From Paraburkholderia agricolaris (GTDB taxonomy: Bacteria > Pseudomonadota > Gammaproteobacteria > Burkholderiales > Burkholderiaceae), in assembly GCF_009455635.1 (NCBI RefSeq), contig NZ_QPER01000001.1:2232001-2296000 (forward strand): DNA of 64,000 nucleotides, read 5' to 3'. Positions 8,974-18,357 of this stretch are shown here, one piece after another. The notes beneath the pieces are model-generated. The model ran no database searches and had not been told where the DNA came from. It saw only the letters and a list, made by a program, of their open reading frames with translations. A program made the position numbers and the translations under genes. How positions within the stretch are numbered: position 1 is the first letter of the stretch; every line of letters begins with the position of its first letter.

Positions 8974-10690
8974 CGTGGGCGTGTCCGGGGAAGGGTGGGT
9001 GTGTGCATTGCCGCATGGCGCGCCCGACGGTGCCGGTGTGTCGATCGAGGCGTTGGCGTTGTACGCGCGCGGCTTTGGCCTGGGCAGCATCAACGTCGAT
9101 ACGTTTGCAGAAGACGACAAGGGAACGCATGGTCCCGTTCGCGCGGCGCTCACACGGACCTCGATCATCCTGCCGCCGTCCACGCTTGACAGCGATGCAC
9201 GCGGCCTCGCCAACGCAACGCTTGCGCATGCGTTCGGTCATCTTCGTTATTCGACCTCAGACCGTCCTGTTGAGAAGCGCAAGCCGTTGCTGGTGGCGAT
9301 GCTTTCGCTGATCGAGGATGCACGTGTCGAGTGCCTGATGATGCGCGACTACCCCGGTCTGCGAGTGCTATGGGGCCGGTTTCATCGTGCGAGCGCTGTG
9401 CGATACGCAGAGGGGCTGAGTTTTTCAGCGCTGGCCGCGCGTCTTGGCTGGGCGTTGCATGAACCCGCGTACATTGATCCGCATCACTGGGTCAACAAGG
9501 GCCGCGAGTTGTTCTACGCGGCATGCCGTGACCTTCATGAAGTTGTCCATTTTGAAGAGGCTGCCGCGATTCTCGCGAACGACCTCGGCCAGATGCGCGT
9601 GCGCCTCGACGCGTCGTCCTATCAGGTCGAGCCGCCGTATCGTGATGACAACAGCTTCCTGTGGCGGTTCGACGAGACGGAACCGGTCAATGTCGCGCGC
9701 ACCGAAAGCGGGGAGCTGTGTGGCGGGGCGGAACTCGGCACGAGCGACGAAGCCGACTTGCGTAACTCCGGCGCGACCGTGCAACAGGAGGTCGTGACTC
9801 GCCTGTATCCGGAATGGAACTACCGCACTGAGACGCTGCGTGAAGACTGGGTCACCGTCGTGGAAGGCGCGGCGCCGCTGGAGTCGCCGGCGTGCGCCGG
9901 GCAGCAGCATACTCTCCGGCCGTCGTCCGGCCCGAGTCAGCGGCTCCAGCCGAGGTGGCGGCAGACTTTCAGCGCACGGCGTCTGAGACGTCAGATCGAT
10001 GGTGACGATTTTGATCTGGACGCGTTGATCGAGCATATGAGCGCGCGGCGCGGCAAGCGGGAGCCGGATGGCCGCGTTTATACCCGCGCGGGCCGTGAAC
10101 CGCGTCCCGCCTCGGTGCTCCTGCTGCTGGATCTGTCGATGTCCACCGGGCGGCAGGTCGACGCCTCGGCGTTGAGCCTGCTGGATCGCGAGAAGATTGC
10201 AGCCGAGCGCATCGCTTCGGCGTTCGATGGTGCCCGCCACCGCATTGCCCTGCATGGTTTTGCGTCGAACGGCCGGTCCGCGGTACGTTATGTGAAGCTG
10301 AAGGAATTCGGCACACCGTATGCCGCGCCACAGCGCCAGCGCTTGCACGCGCTGCGTCCGGCATGGTCGACGCGTATCGGTGCTGCACTGCGTCATGCGG
10401 GGCATTGCCTTGCACGTGAAACCAATGCGTCAAAGAGCATTCTGCTCGTCACAGATGGCGAGCCCTCGGACATCGACGTGTTCGATCCGCGCTATCTGCT
10501 CGAGGACGCCCGTCACGCCGTGCAGATGCTGGACGCGCAAGGCATCCGGACGCATTGCATCAGCCTCGATGACGAGGCGCATGCGGCGGTCGCATCGATT
10601 TTCGGGCATGGCAACTGTGCGACTCTGCCGCACGGCAGTGGTTTGAGCGCCGCCCTTGAGCGCGTGCTGGCGAAGGTTGCGGGGCGATGA
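8963..10690 (+). CDS. VWA-domain protein (NorD/CobT-like)
   Basis: A protein of about 575 residues whose C-terminal third is a von Willebrand factor A domain. The MIDAS motif is LLLDLSMST with the later LLVTDGEPSD block, as in NorD, CbbO and CobT, the usual partners of NorQ/CbbQ ATPases. The N-terminal part is helical, with GLANATLAHAFGHLRYS resembling NorD. The start is uncertain: TTG at 8963 has a GGAGG six bases upstream; a GTG at 8975 is an alternative. Either way it overlaps the ATPase gene, so the two are translated together. It probably recruits the substrate for the ATPase. Confidence 0.85.
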   Translation: MERDVGVSGEGWVCALPHGAPDGAGVSIEALALYARGFGLGSINVDTFAEDDKGTHGPVRAALTRTSIILPPSTLDSDARGLANATLAHAFGHLRYSTSDRPVEKRKPLLVAMLSLIEDARVECLMMRDYPGLRVLWGRFHRASAVRYAEGLSFSALAARLGWALHEPAYIDPHHWVNKGRELFYAACRDLHEVVHFEEAAAILANDLGQMRVRLDASSYQVEPPYRDDNSFLWRFDETEPVNVARTESGELCGGAELGTSDEADLRNSGATVQQEVVTRLYPEWNYRTETLREDWVTVVEGAAPLESPACAGQQHTLRPSSGPSQRLQPRWRQTFSARRLRRQIDGDDFDLDALIEHMSARRGKREPDGRVYTRAGREPRPASVLLLLDLSMSTGRQVDASALSLLDREKIAAERIASAFDGARHRIALHGFASNGRSAVRYVKLKEFGTPYAAPQRQRLHALRPAWSTRIGAALRHAGHCLARETNASKSILLVTDGEPSDIDVFDPRYLLEDARHAVQMLDAQGIRTHCISLDDEAHAAVASIFGHGNCATLPHGSGLSAALERVLAKVAGR

Positions 10691-10745
10691 AATCGGCCGC
10701 GGGTTTCTTTCTGCGCGTGGCTTTGCGTTACGATAGCTTGCGAAG

Positions 10746-10760
10746 CCGGCTAGCAGCCGG
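10746..10760 (+). promoter_or_regulatory. Small hairpin before amiC
   Basis: CCGGC and GCCGG flank TAGCA just upstream of the amiC ribosome site. There is no T tract, so it is not an intrinsic terminator; it may stabilise or modulate the amiC message. Seen directly; role inferred. Confidence 0.3.
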
Positions 10761-10786
10761 TCCTAACGAGCTGAGGATTTAACATC

Positions 10787-11941
10787 GTGGCACACACTGA
10801 CCCTGTCAAAGTGGGCGTGCTGTACTCAGAGACCGGCGTGACGTCGTCGATCGAATCGTCGCAGTTGTTCGGCACGCTATTCGCTATCGATCAGATCAAC
10901 CACGCCGGCGGCATCAATGGACGCGAGATCGTGCCAGTGCGCTACGATCCTCGCTCCGAGCCACGCGTCTATAGCCAGCTAGCCGAGCGCCTGATTACCA
11001 GCGACAACGTCAAGGTAATCTTTGGGTGCTATATGTCCAGCACCCGCAAGGCGGTCATTCCGGTCGTCGAGCGCTGGAACCGCCTGTTGTTCTATTCGAC
11101 TCTGTACGAGGGGTTCGAATTTTCCGAGCACCTGATCTACACGGGCGCGGCGCCGAACCAGAATAGCGTGCAACTCGCCGAGTTCATGACGTCGTCGTTC
11201 GGACCGCGCGTCTATCTGGTCGGCTCCGACTATATCTATCCCTACGAGTCGAACCGCATCATGGCAGACCTCGTGAGCCAGCATCCTGGTGGTGAGAAGG
11301 TCGGTGAGCGCTATGTGCCGCTTAACGCATCCGAGGAGGATTTTGCTGACGTGCTAGCCGATATCCGCATTGTGAAGCCCGACTTCATTTTCTCTACCGT
11401 GGTCGGCAATGCGACGCAAAACTTTTATCGCGCGTATGCGCGGGCGGGCTTTGATCCGGACAGGTTGCCTATCGGCAGCCTCACTACCACCGAAGTCGAG
11501 ATCGCGCAGATGGGCGGAGAAATCGCGGCCGGACACTACACCTCGGCGCCATATTTCCAATCGATCGACAGCGACCTCAATCGTGCCTGCCTCGCACGCT
11601 TTCGCGAGGGATTCGGTGAGCAGATCGCACCGAATGCGTGTTGGGAAGCCGCCTACTTCCAGGTCCACCTGTTTGCCAACGCCATGCGTGCGAGCGGCAG
11701 CGACGATATCGATGCGCTGATGCCCGCTTTGCTAGGGGCGAGTATCGACGCGCCGCAAGGACAGGTCCGCATCGAACCGTCGAACCATCACGCGTCTCTG
11801 TATCCGCGTATCGGCCAGGCCAATGCAAACGGACAATTCACGATCCTGCGCGAAACGCGCAACGCTGTGTATCCGGACCCGTATCTCGTCGCGCATTCGC
11901 TAGGCGACTGGACGCTCCGTATGACCCCGGTGGAGAATTGA
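10787..11941 (+). CDS. amiC: AmiC amide sensor, negative regulator of AmiR
   Basis: A 384-residue cytoplasmic ligand-binding protein without a signal peptide (P. aeruginosa AmiC is 385). AmiC holds the antiterminator AmiR inactive and releases it when an amide binds. The fold is that of periplasmic binding proteins: VGVLYSETGVTSSIE, the GCYMSSTRKAVIP loop, FYSTLYEGFE and VGSDYIYPYESNRI all parallel the transport binding protein at the front of this operon, so the two are paralogues. Start is GTG at 10787 with GAGGATT upstream. The TGA stop is directly followed by the amiR ATG. Confidence 0.93.
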   Translation: MAHTDPVKVGVLYSETGVTSSIESSQLFGTLFAIDQINHAGGINGREIVPVRYDPRSEPRVYSQLAERLITSDNVKVIFGCYMSSTRKAVIPVVERWNRLLFYSTLYEGFEFSEHLIYTGAAPNQNSVQLAEFMTSSFGPRVYLVGSDYIYPYESNRIMADLVSQHPGGEKVGERYVPLNASEEDFADVLADIRIVKPDFIFSTVVGNATQNFYRAYARAGFDPDRLPIGSLTTTEVEIAQMGGEIAAGHYTSAPYFQSIDSDLNRACLARFREGFGEQIAPNACWEAAYFQVHLFANAMRASGSDDIDALMPALLGASIDAPQGQVRIEPSNHHASLYPRIGQANANGQFTILRETRNAVYPDPYLVAHSLGDWTLRMTPVEN

Positions 11942-12595
11942 ATGCGCACCAACGATGAAGGTGTCCGCGGCGGTACCGACGCGATATCCTCGTCGACTCG
12001 TGCCGGCTCGCAGGTTCTGAGGGATCTGCGTTCGCTGCATGTGTGCGTATTTCATCCGCACGATCGCGACGGCGAATTGCTGATGCAACAGTTGCAGCGA
12101 ATCGGTTGCCAGGTACATTGTTTCTGGCCGCCGCTCGATACACCCGTGCCGGGCAGCGATCTGGTGTTCATTGGCTTGTATCCCGATACCATCACCTACG
12201 ATTTCGCGTGGTGCGATGCCGACGATGCTCCCTCGGTGGTCGCCGTGGTCAATTACGAGAATCCGACCATTATCGACGCCGTGCTGCGAGTCGGCGCGAA
12301 GGCGATCGTCGCGGCACCTGTACGTTCATTCGGTGTATTGAGTGCGCTTGTGCTGGCCCGCCAGATATCGGGCGATCTGAAGAAGCTCAACAAACGTATC
12401 GCGCGGCTTGAAGAGCGGGTTTATGGCGCTCGCAAGATCGCTGAAGCGCAGGAAATCCTGATGCGGCAGCATGGCATCAGCAAGCCGGAGGCGTACAAAG
12501 CCATTCGCGATCAGGCGATGGGCAAACGCGTGTCGGTCGAAGAGATCGCGTCTGCGATCGTCGCGGCTGACGAGATACTCTCAATTGGGCGTTAG
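11942..12595 (+). CDS. amiR: AmiR ANTAR-domain antiterminator
   Basis: A 217-residue RNA-binding antiterminator. It has an N-terminal pseudo-receiver domain (LHVCVFHPHDRDGELLMQQL onward), a coiled coil (about residues 140-165) and a C-terminal ANTAR three-helix domain with AQEILMRQHGISKPEAYKAI and the conserved Ala/aromatic positions. It should bind the dual-hairpin leader of this operon and prevent termination at 2249-2290 when amides free it from AmiC. The first 20 residues extend beyond the P. aeruginosa protein (196). The gene starts at the base after the amiC stop. Confidence 0.93.
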   Translation: MRTNDEGVRGGTDAISSSTRAGSQVLRDLRSLHVCVFHPHDRDGELLMQQLQRIGCQVHCFWPPLDTPVPGSDLVFIGLYPDTITYDFAWCDADDAPSVVAVVNYENPTIIDAVLRVGAKAIVAAPVRSFGVLSALVLARQISGDLKKLNKRIARLEERVYGARKIAEAQEILMRQHGISKPEAYKAIRDQAMGKRVSVEEIASAIVAADEILSIGR

Positions 12596-13027
12596 ACGCG
12601 GTTTGATGGGGTTAGGCGCGGTCTGACGTGGGTGTCGCGCTGATTGTGCGACTACATCGGGCTACTGTTTTTTCCTCGCTTGCCTTCATGTGCTGCTGAC
12701 ACTCGTTTGGTTCAGCGTCTTGATTGCCGCTACGGTTCCGTTGAGCAGATTCTTGCGGCGGCCGGCTGCCGTGAAGACGCTAGATCGTCTGACGGGTGAT
12801 GTCTTTGTCGCATTTGGCATCAGGCTCGCCGGGTCGACTTCTCACTGAAATAACGGACGGCAGCGCCATATTTTCTGTTTCTCCCTCAAAAACGAAGCTG
12901 TCCAGCACGTAGCAGTTCTTCAAAAATCGACTCGCTATATAAGCCGTTGGTCTCCACTATCAACGGCTGACCCTTCATTTCCTACGGGAAACCGACCTCC
13001 AGATTTCGTTGCTTTTGCCGATTGCCT
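12596..13027. other. Intergenic, nothing assigned
   Basis: About 430 bases between amiR and the tetR-type operator. No gene with a plausible ribosome site and no terminator with a T tract was found. A near-repeat (GACGCGGTTTGATGGGG / GGCGCGGTCTGACGTGGG) sits directly after amiR. Confidence 0.4.
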
Positions 13028-13057
13028 GACCTACTATCAAGCAATAGTAAACTGGTC
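13028..13057. promoter_or_regulatory. Palindromic operator upstream of TetR gene
   Basis: Nested inverted repeats: GACC (13028-13031) with GGTC (13054-13057) around a perfect TACTAT (13032-13037) / ATAGTA (13044-13049). It ends nine bases before the tetR-family ATG, as expected for an autoregulatory operator. Seen directly; binding inferred. Confidence 0.55.
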
Positions 13058-13065
13058 TACTGGCG

Positions 13066-13653
13066 ATGAGCAAAGCGAATCACGACACACGGGCGAAACT
13101 TGTCGCCGAGGGGCTTAAGTCCATGATTGTCAATGGGTATGACGGGATTGGCCTGAACGCCATTCTCGATGCCGCGGCCGTTCCCAAGGGCTCGTTCTAC
13201 TACTTCTTCAAGAGCAAGGAGGAATTTGCCGCTGCAGTACTGGAGGCATATGAGCGGCACTACGTCGAACTGCGGGACGTCATCCTCAACGATGTGTCGG
13301 TGAGTCCGCTACAACGGCTAAGAAATTATTTCGATGAGGTCGAGCGCATTCATCTCGCGGAAACGCCACTGGGTGGATGTCTGTATGGCGTACTTGGACA
13401 GACAGCACGCGCGCGCACGCCGCAGTTCCGCGCAAAGCTTGCCGCCGTGTTTTCAAGCTGGGAAAAGCAGCTTCAAGGTTTGCTCAAACAGGCGCAGCTC
13501 GCGGGTGAGATTGATCCATCTATAAACCCAAAAGACGCCGCAGCCTTTCTGATCGACGCGTACGAGGGAATGCTGATTCGCACCAAGGTCGACGGCAACA
13601 AAAAGGCGTTCAACAGATTCAAGACCTTTGCTATCGACTCGCTTTCCCGTTGA
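13066..13653 (+). CDS. TetR/AcrR family transcriptional regulator
   Basis: A 195-residue repressor. The N-terminal helix-turn-helix reads GYDGIGLNAILDAAAVPKGSFYYFFKSKEEFAAAVLEAY, the standard TetR pattern. The C-terminal ligand domain resembles the AcuR/NemR-like group (GGCLYGVLGQTARARTP). The ATG at 13066 follows a palindrome at 13028-13057. It faces the MFS gene convergently, and that pump may be its target, although another locus is possible. Ligand unknown. Confidence 0.88.
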   Translation: MSKANHDTRAKLVAEGLKSMIVNGYDGIGLNAILDAAAVPKGSFYYFFKSKEEFAAAVLEAYERHYVELRDVILNDVSVSPLQRLRNYFDEVERIHLAETPLGGCLYGVLGQTARARTPQFRAKLAAVFSSWEKQLQGLLKQAQLAGEIDPSINPKDAAAFLIDAYEGMLIRTKVDGNKKAFNRFKTFAIDSLSR

Positions 13654-13775
13654 CGTCTATCGACAGGACTGTTTACACCAGCTAACGAATAGAACTGCTT
13701 AACAGGAGTTTGTCGGACGCATGGAGGGTATTGCTGCGGCGCGCACCGTCTGCCTGGTGACAGGACGGCGGCAAG

Positions 13776-14957
13776 CTATTCGCCTGCCTTCACATGGTGC
13801 GGCGGTTCACCAAAGCTTGCCGAGCGCGTCCTCGTCGAGGTCCAGGCGAGGCATAGAGCGATCGCAACCACAGCGCAGCCTGCCCACGGTGTGCTGAGCA
13901 ACGCACCATTGTCCACCAGAAGCCCCCCGAGGCCCGCGCCCAAGGCCACGCCAAGATGCATTGCGGAAACGTTGATGCCGATGCTGACGTCGGCCTGAGC
14001 CGGCGCGCTGCGTATCAGGTAGTTCTGGACGATCGGCGAAATGGACCAGCTCAGGCATCCCCACAGCATCATGGCGGGCAGGAAGAGCAGGGGCGTGCGG
14101 CTAGTCGCAGGGAGTATGGCCATGGTCAACAAAAAGACCGCAGGGCAACAGGTCAGCGCACGCGCCGCGCCTGCCCGATCGGAAAACCAGCCCCCCAGCC
14201 ACGCGCCTATGACGCCCGCCACGCCGAAGGCGACATACAGCAGAGTCAACGTGGCCGCGCCAGGCGAATACAGGGCCTGCACATACGGTGTCAGATAGGC
14301 GAACAGCGTAAAGTGCCCGCCGATCATCGCAACAGAGACCAGTTGCCCGGTAAGCATTCGCGGATGCGTGAGCTGGGTCCAACAGGTTCGAACGGAGATT
14401 GATTTGCGCGACGCGGACCGCGGCAGCCGGCACGCGAGATAGCCGGCGAGCGGCAATGCCAGAATAGCGATGCAGCCGAATACCGCACGCCAGCCGGCCC
14501 AGTTGTTGATGACCATGCCTACTGGAACACCGAGCACCAGCGAGCCGCTGATGCCCATGAAAATAATCCCGATAGCCCGTCCGTGACGGGCGGCGGGTGT
14601 GAGTTCGGTGGCAAGCGTTGTGGCCAGCAGGATCACCGTTGCGCAACTGGCGGCCATCAAGATTCGTGCCGCGAACAGAACGACGTAATCGGGAGAGAGG
14701 GCTGCCAGCAGATTGCTGAACGCGAAAGCGCCCAAGGCGTACAGCAGCAGGCGTTTGCGTTCCCGATGCGATAGCCACGCCGACACGCAGAACGCGGTCA
14801 GTGCGAAGGTGCAGGAAAAGATGGTGGTCAGTTGCCCAGCAGACGCAAGCGAGACATGAAGGTCCGTTGCGATTGACGGCAGAATGCCGATGCAGATGTT
14901 TTCGTCGATGCCGGCCAGAAAGACTGTGGCTGCCAGCAGGTACACGCGCGTGTCCAT
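13776..14957 (-). CDS. MFS transporter, DHA1-type efflux
   Basis: A 393-residue major facilitator with 12 predicted membrane segments. The first loop motif appears as WLSHRERKRLLLYALG and the motif C-like glycine run as GISGSLVLGVPVGMVINNWAGWRAVF, typical of AraJ/Bcr-type drug or sugar efflux proteins. The start at 14957 leaves a region of about 300 bases shared divergently with oleate hydratase. Substrate cannot be inferred from sequence. Confidence 0.85.
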   Translation of the reverse strand: MDTRVYLLAATVFLAGIDENICIGILPSIATDLHVSLASAGQLTTIFSCTFALTAFCVSAWLSHRERKRLLLYALGAFAFSNLLAALSPDYVVLFAARILMAASCATVILLATTLATELTPAARHGRAIGIIFMGISGSLVLGVPVGMVINNWAGWRAVFGCIAILALPLAGYLACRLPRSASRKSISVRTCWTQLTHPRMLTGQLVSVAMIGGHFTLFAYLTPYVQALYSPGAATLTLLYVAFGVAGVIGAWLGGWFSDRAGAARALTCCPAVFLLTMAILPATSRTPLLFLPAMMLWGCLSWSISPIVQNYLIRSAPAQADVSIGINVSAMHLGVALGAGLGGLLVDNGALLSTPWAGCAVVAIALCLAWTSTRTRSASFGEPPHHVKAGE

Positions 14958-15256
14958 GAAATCCCGTCCGATGTGAGGGATGACGCGGCGAACAGGCCGG
15001 GTGCGTCATCGTCAGTCAGTTGGGTTTCGAGGTGCGACCTTCGGTTATCCCTGAAGACTGGACATTACCGAAATTGACGGAAGGCTGCAACTGCAGGGCT
15101 TTTGTCGATATGTATTCCTGTGACATTCAAACCTCACAAATATGCGAAAGGCGCGTATGGCGGTGCCAGGGAATGTCAGTCGCTCATCCGGTTAGCATCC
15201 GCTTGCCTTCAGGTAGCGGTCGCGCGCAGAATTCCGATTCATCTGAGAGAGGTGTC

Positions 15257-17230
15257 ATGAGCACAACTGAACCCGTCAACGAGCCCGGAAAGGTCTTCAC
15301 CGTTGAGGCCGACGCCTCGACCGCCTACTGGCATAACAGCCCGGCTAACGCGCTTCCACCACCGGACATGATGGGCGCCTACATGCGCAATCGGCCGGTG
15401 CCAGGTCAGGCAGTGGAGGGGCGCAAGGCATGGATTATCGGCAGCGGCATCGCCGGTCTTGCCGCAGCGTTCTACATGATCCGCGACGGCGGCATGGCGG
15501 GTGCGGATATCACCATACTGGACGCGCTGCAGGTCGAGGGCGGCTCGCTCGATGGCGCGGGCAATCCTGAGGAGGGCTATATCATCCGCGGTGGCCGCGA
15601 GATGAACTGGAACTATGACAATCTCTGGGATCTGTTCCAGGATATTCAGGCGCTCGAACTACCTGAAGGGTATAGCGTGCTTGACGAGTATCGGCTCGTC
15701 AATGACAACGATCCCAATTATTCCAAGGCCCGGCTCATGCACAAGCAGGGCCAGGTTCGCGATTTTTCCACGTTCGGCCTGTCGAAATCGCAGCAATGGG
15801 AACTAATCCGCCTGCTGCTGAAGCGCAAGGAAGATCTGGACGACATCACCATCGAGCAATATTTCAGCCCGGGTTTCCTCGAGACCAACTTCTGGTATTT
15901 CTGGCGTTCGATGTTCGCATTCGAGAACTGGCAGAGTCTGCTCGAGATGAAGCTTTACATGCATCGTTTCCTCGACGCGATCGATGGGCTGGCGGATATG
16001 TCGGCACTGGTGTTCCCGAAATACAACCAGTTCGACAGCCTGGTCCGCCCACTCGTCAACCACCTCACGCAACGCGGCGTGAAGGTGCAGTTCGGCACGC
16101 GTGCCTATGACCTTGATATGAGCGTCGATGGTGAAGCCCATACGGTGACGGGAATCCGGGCCCGGGTCAGCGGCGTCGACACTGTCATTCCCGTCGGCCC
16201 GAAAGACGTGGTGTTCGCACTGACCGGCTCGATGACCGAGGGCACGGCGTATGGCGACATGGATCATGCACCGGTGCTCGAACGCAGCAGACACGATCCC
16301 GGTGACGAGAGTGACTGGGCGTTGTGGAAGAACCTTGCCACGAAATCGCCGGTCTTCGGCAAGCCCGAAAAATTCTACGGCGATACCGACCGGTCGATGT
16401 GGGAATCGGTCACGCTCACCTGCCAGCCGTCGCCGCTGGTCGAGCGACTCAAGGAGCTTTCGGTCAACGACCCCTATTCGGGCAAGACGGTAACCGGCGG
16501 AATTATCACCTTCACCGATTCCAACTGGGTGCTGAGCGTGACCTGCAACCGTCAGCCTCATTTCCCCGATCAGCCGAAGGACGTGCTGGTACTGTGGGCC
16601 TATGCGTTATTGATGGACAAGGACGGTAACCACGTTAAAAAGCCGATGCCGGCCTGCACGGGGCACGAGATTCTGGCCGAACTTTGCTATCACCTCGGCA
16701 TTGCGGATCAGATCGATGCGGTGGTCGCGAACACCAAAGTTCGTCTGGCGCTGATGCCGTACATCACGGCGATGTTCATGCCGCGCGCGGCAGGCGACCG
16801 GCCGCACGTGGTGCCTCGCGGGTGCACCAATCTCGGTTTGATGGGGCAGTTCGTGGAAACGTCGAACGACATCATCTTTACGATGGACAGCTCGATCCGT
16901 ACCGCGCGTATCGCTGTTTATACGCTGCTCGGCCTGCGCAAGCAGGTGCCGGACATCAGTCCGACGCAGTACGATATCCGCTCGATACTGAAGGCCGCGC
17001 GGGCGCTGAACAACAATGAACCTTTCCCCGGCGAACGGCTACTGCATCGGGTGCTGGGCAAGACCTACTATGCCCATATCCTGCCGCCGCTTCCGGATCA
17101 TGAGGGTTCCACGCGCGAAACAGTGGAAGACGAACTGGGGCGTCTACTCGGCAAGGGTGGTCAGGCGCTTGGTGCAATCGGAGGTTGGCTGGAACAGATC
17201 AGGGAGAGCTTCTCTTCTCGCAGGAGTTAG
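15257..17230 (+). CDS. ohyA: Oleate hydratase
   Basis: A 657-residue FAD-dependent fatty-acid hydratase (the myosin-cross-reactive-antigen family), full length for the group. It adds water across the cis-9 double bond of unsaturated fatty acids, giving 10-hydroxy acids. The FAD-binding site is [20 protein letters not shown] (residues about 57-76). The family blocks [14 protein letters not shown] [17 protein letters not shown] and [16 protein letters not shown] follow, the first holding a catalytic Glu. ATG at 15257 is preceded by GAGAGGTG. An upstream in-frame extension to 15020 is not family-like. The enzyme may detoxify host or plant fatty acids. Confidence 0.93.
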   Translation: MSTTEPVNEPGKVFTVEADASTAYWHNSPANALPPPDMMGAYMRNRPVPGQAVEGRKAWIIGSGIAGLAAAFYMIRDGGMAGADITILDALQVEGGSLDGAGNPEEGYIIRGGREMNWNYDNLWDLFQDIQALELPEGYSVLDEYRLVNDNDPNYSKARLMHKQGQVRDFSTFGLSKSQQWELIRLLLKRKEDLDDITIEQYFSPGFLETNFWYFWRSMFAFENWQSLLEMKLYMHRFLDAIDGLADMSALVFPKYNQFDSLVRPLVNHLTQRGVKVQFGTRAYDLDMSVDGEAHTVTGIRARVSGVDTVIPVGPKDVVFALTGSMTEGTAYGDMDHAPVLERSRHDPGDESDWALWKNLATKSPVFGKPEKFYGDTDRSMWESVTLTCQPSPLVERLKELSVNDPYSGKTVTGGIITFTDSNWVLSVTCNRQPHFPDQPKDVLVLWAYALLMDKDGNHVKKPMPACTGHEILAELCYHLGIADQIDAVVANTKVRLALMPYITAMFMPRAAGDRPHVVPRGCTNLGLMGQFVETSNDIIFTMDSSIRTARIAVYTLLGLRKQVPDISPTQYDIRSILKAARALNNNEPFPGERLLHRVLGKTYYAHILPPLPDHEGSTRETVEDELGRLLGKGGQALGAIGGWLEQIRESFSSRRS

Positions 17231-17341
17231 CGCTGCGGCGTGTGCCGGCTTGCGGCGCGCAGCCTTGATGTGATGCGCGAAGCGCGAAGCCGGCGCCGAA
17301 CTTGTCGCCCCGGCGCCGGATCGTGTCGTAACTCACGAGCG

Positions 17342-18211
17342 TCACCCATCCAGCGCCTCAAGCTTGCCCGGGATACGTTCGCAAAGAAACTGCCAGACCG
17401 CGTTCTGTGGCGTCTGCCGGGCAACATCCGCGGGTGCCACGAGCCACAGTGCGATGTAGTGATCAAGAGTGCTGGGTAGTCTTCGCAAACGTGGGTCGTT
17501 CCCGGCTAGCATGCACCACAGCGGCGCCACGCCTGACCCCGCAAGTGCAACCCGCTTGAGCGCGTCCCACGTGTTGACACGGGCGCTGATCGTCGCGTTG
17601 TGGCCAATACTCTCGTGAACCCAATCGAGAAACGGACGTGGCGCAAAATCGCTCCAACCCACCCATGACGCAGAGCGTTGCGACGGGTCACCTTCGGCCG
17701 AGCCGTAGAGCGCAACTTCGAGATTCCCCAGCAACGCGCAATCGAACTTCTCGGGGCGGTCATAACGTTCGGCAATGCCCAAATCCGCCTCACGGTCGTC
17801 GACAAGTCGCATCGGATCTGCGACGCATACCAACTCGATGCGGATGCCGGGATGCCGATCCTGCACGGCGACAATATCGTCGATAAATGCATCGCCGAGG
17901 CCAAGCGACACGGCAATTCTCACTGTCCCCTCTATTTCTTGCCCTCGCCCCTGCAGGGTCGCCTCCAATGCTTCGATCGTGGTGCTTACCTGTTGAGACG
18001 CGGCTAACACCGCCCGGCCCGTATCCGTCACGCGAATCACGCTCCCGTCTTGCGTAAGCAATCGCTTGCCCACCACCCGCTCAAGTGCCTCGATTCTCCG
18101 CGCAACAGTCGTGCGATCCACCCGAAGCCTTTTGCTAGCCCCCGAATACGATCCAGCCTGAGCCGTTGCGAGAAAAAATCGTAAATCGTCCCATTTTATC
18201 AAGGTGTGCAT
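17342..18211 (-). CDS. LysR family transcriptional regulator
   Basis: A 289-residue LTTR. The winged helix is at the N-terminus (WDDLRFFLATAQAGSYSGASKRLRVDRTTVARRIEALERVVG), followed by a linker helix and a LysR substrate domain beginning GTVRIAVSLGLGDAF. It is divergent from the Rieske oxygenase gene, with an ATTTC-N7-GAAAT palindrome just before its start, so it probably controls that cluster and itself. Inducer unknown. Confidence 0.9.
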   Translation of the reverse strand: MHTLIKWDDLRFFLATAQAGSYSGASKRLRVDRTTVARRIEALERVVGKRLLTQDGSVIRVTDTGRAVLAASQQVSTTIEALEATLQGRGQEIEGTVRIAVSLGLGDAFIDDIVAVQDRHPGIRIELVCVADPMRLVDDREADLGIAERYDRPEKFDCALLGNLEVALYGSAEGDPSQRSASWVGWSDFAPRPFLDWVHESIGHNATISARVNTWDALKRVALAGSGVAPLWCMLAGNDPRLRRLPSTLDHYIALWLVAPADVARQTPQNAVWQFLCERIPGKLEALDG

Positions 18212-18217
18212 TTTTGC

Positions 18218-18234
18218 ATTTCACGTTGCGAAAT
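18218..18234. promoter_or_regulatory. Candidate LysR binding box
   Basis: ATTTC (18218-18222) and GAAAT (18230-18234) form a perfect inverted repeat with a seven-base gap that contains the T-N11-A pattern of LTTR boxes. It lies in the AT-rich gap between lysR and the first Rieske gene. Seen directly; role inferred. Confidence 0.5.
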
Positions 18235-18357
18235 AACTCATGTCGGCATTATGTCGATGTTTTTATACTACCAATTCAACTCGGCATCCGGAAGCGCGAG
18301 GCCATAAAAGTATGACTACTGCATAAGTATTAACTTTAATTAAATCGAGGTACGGAA

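Noticed and set aside
8068..9213. Minus-strand frame of 381 codons opposite the MoxR ATPase
   Set aside because: Shadow of the ATPase and VWA genes, Arg/His-rich, no ribosome site or known motif.
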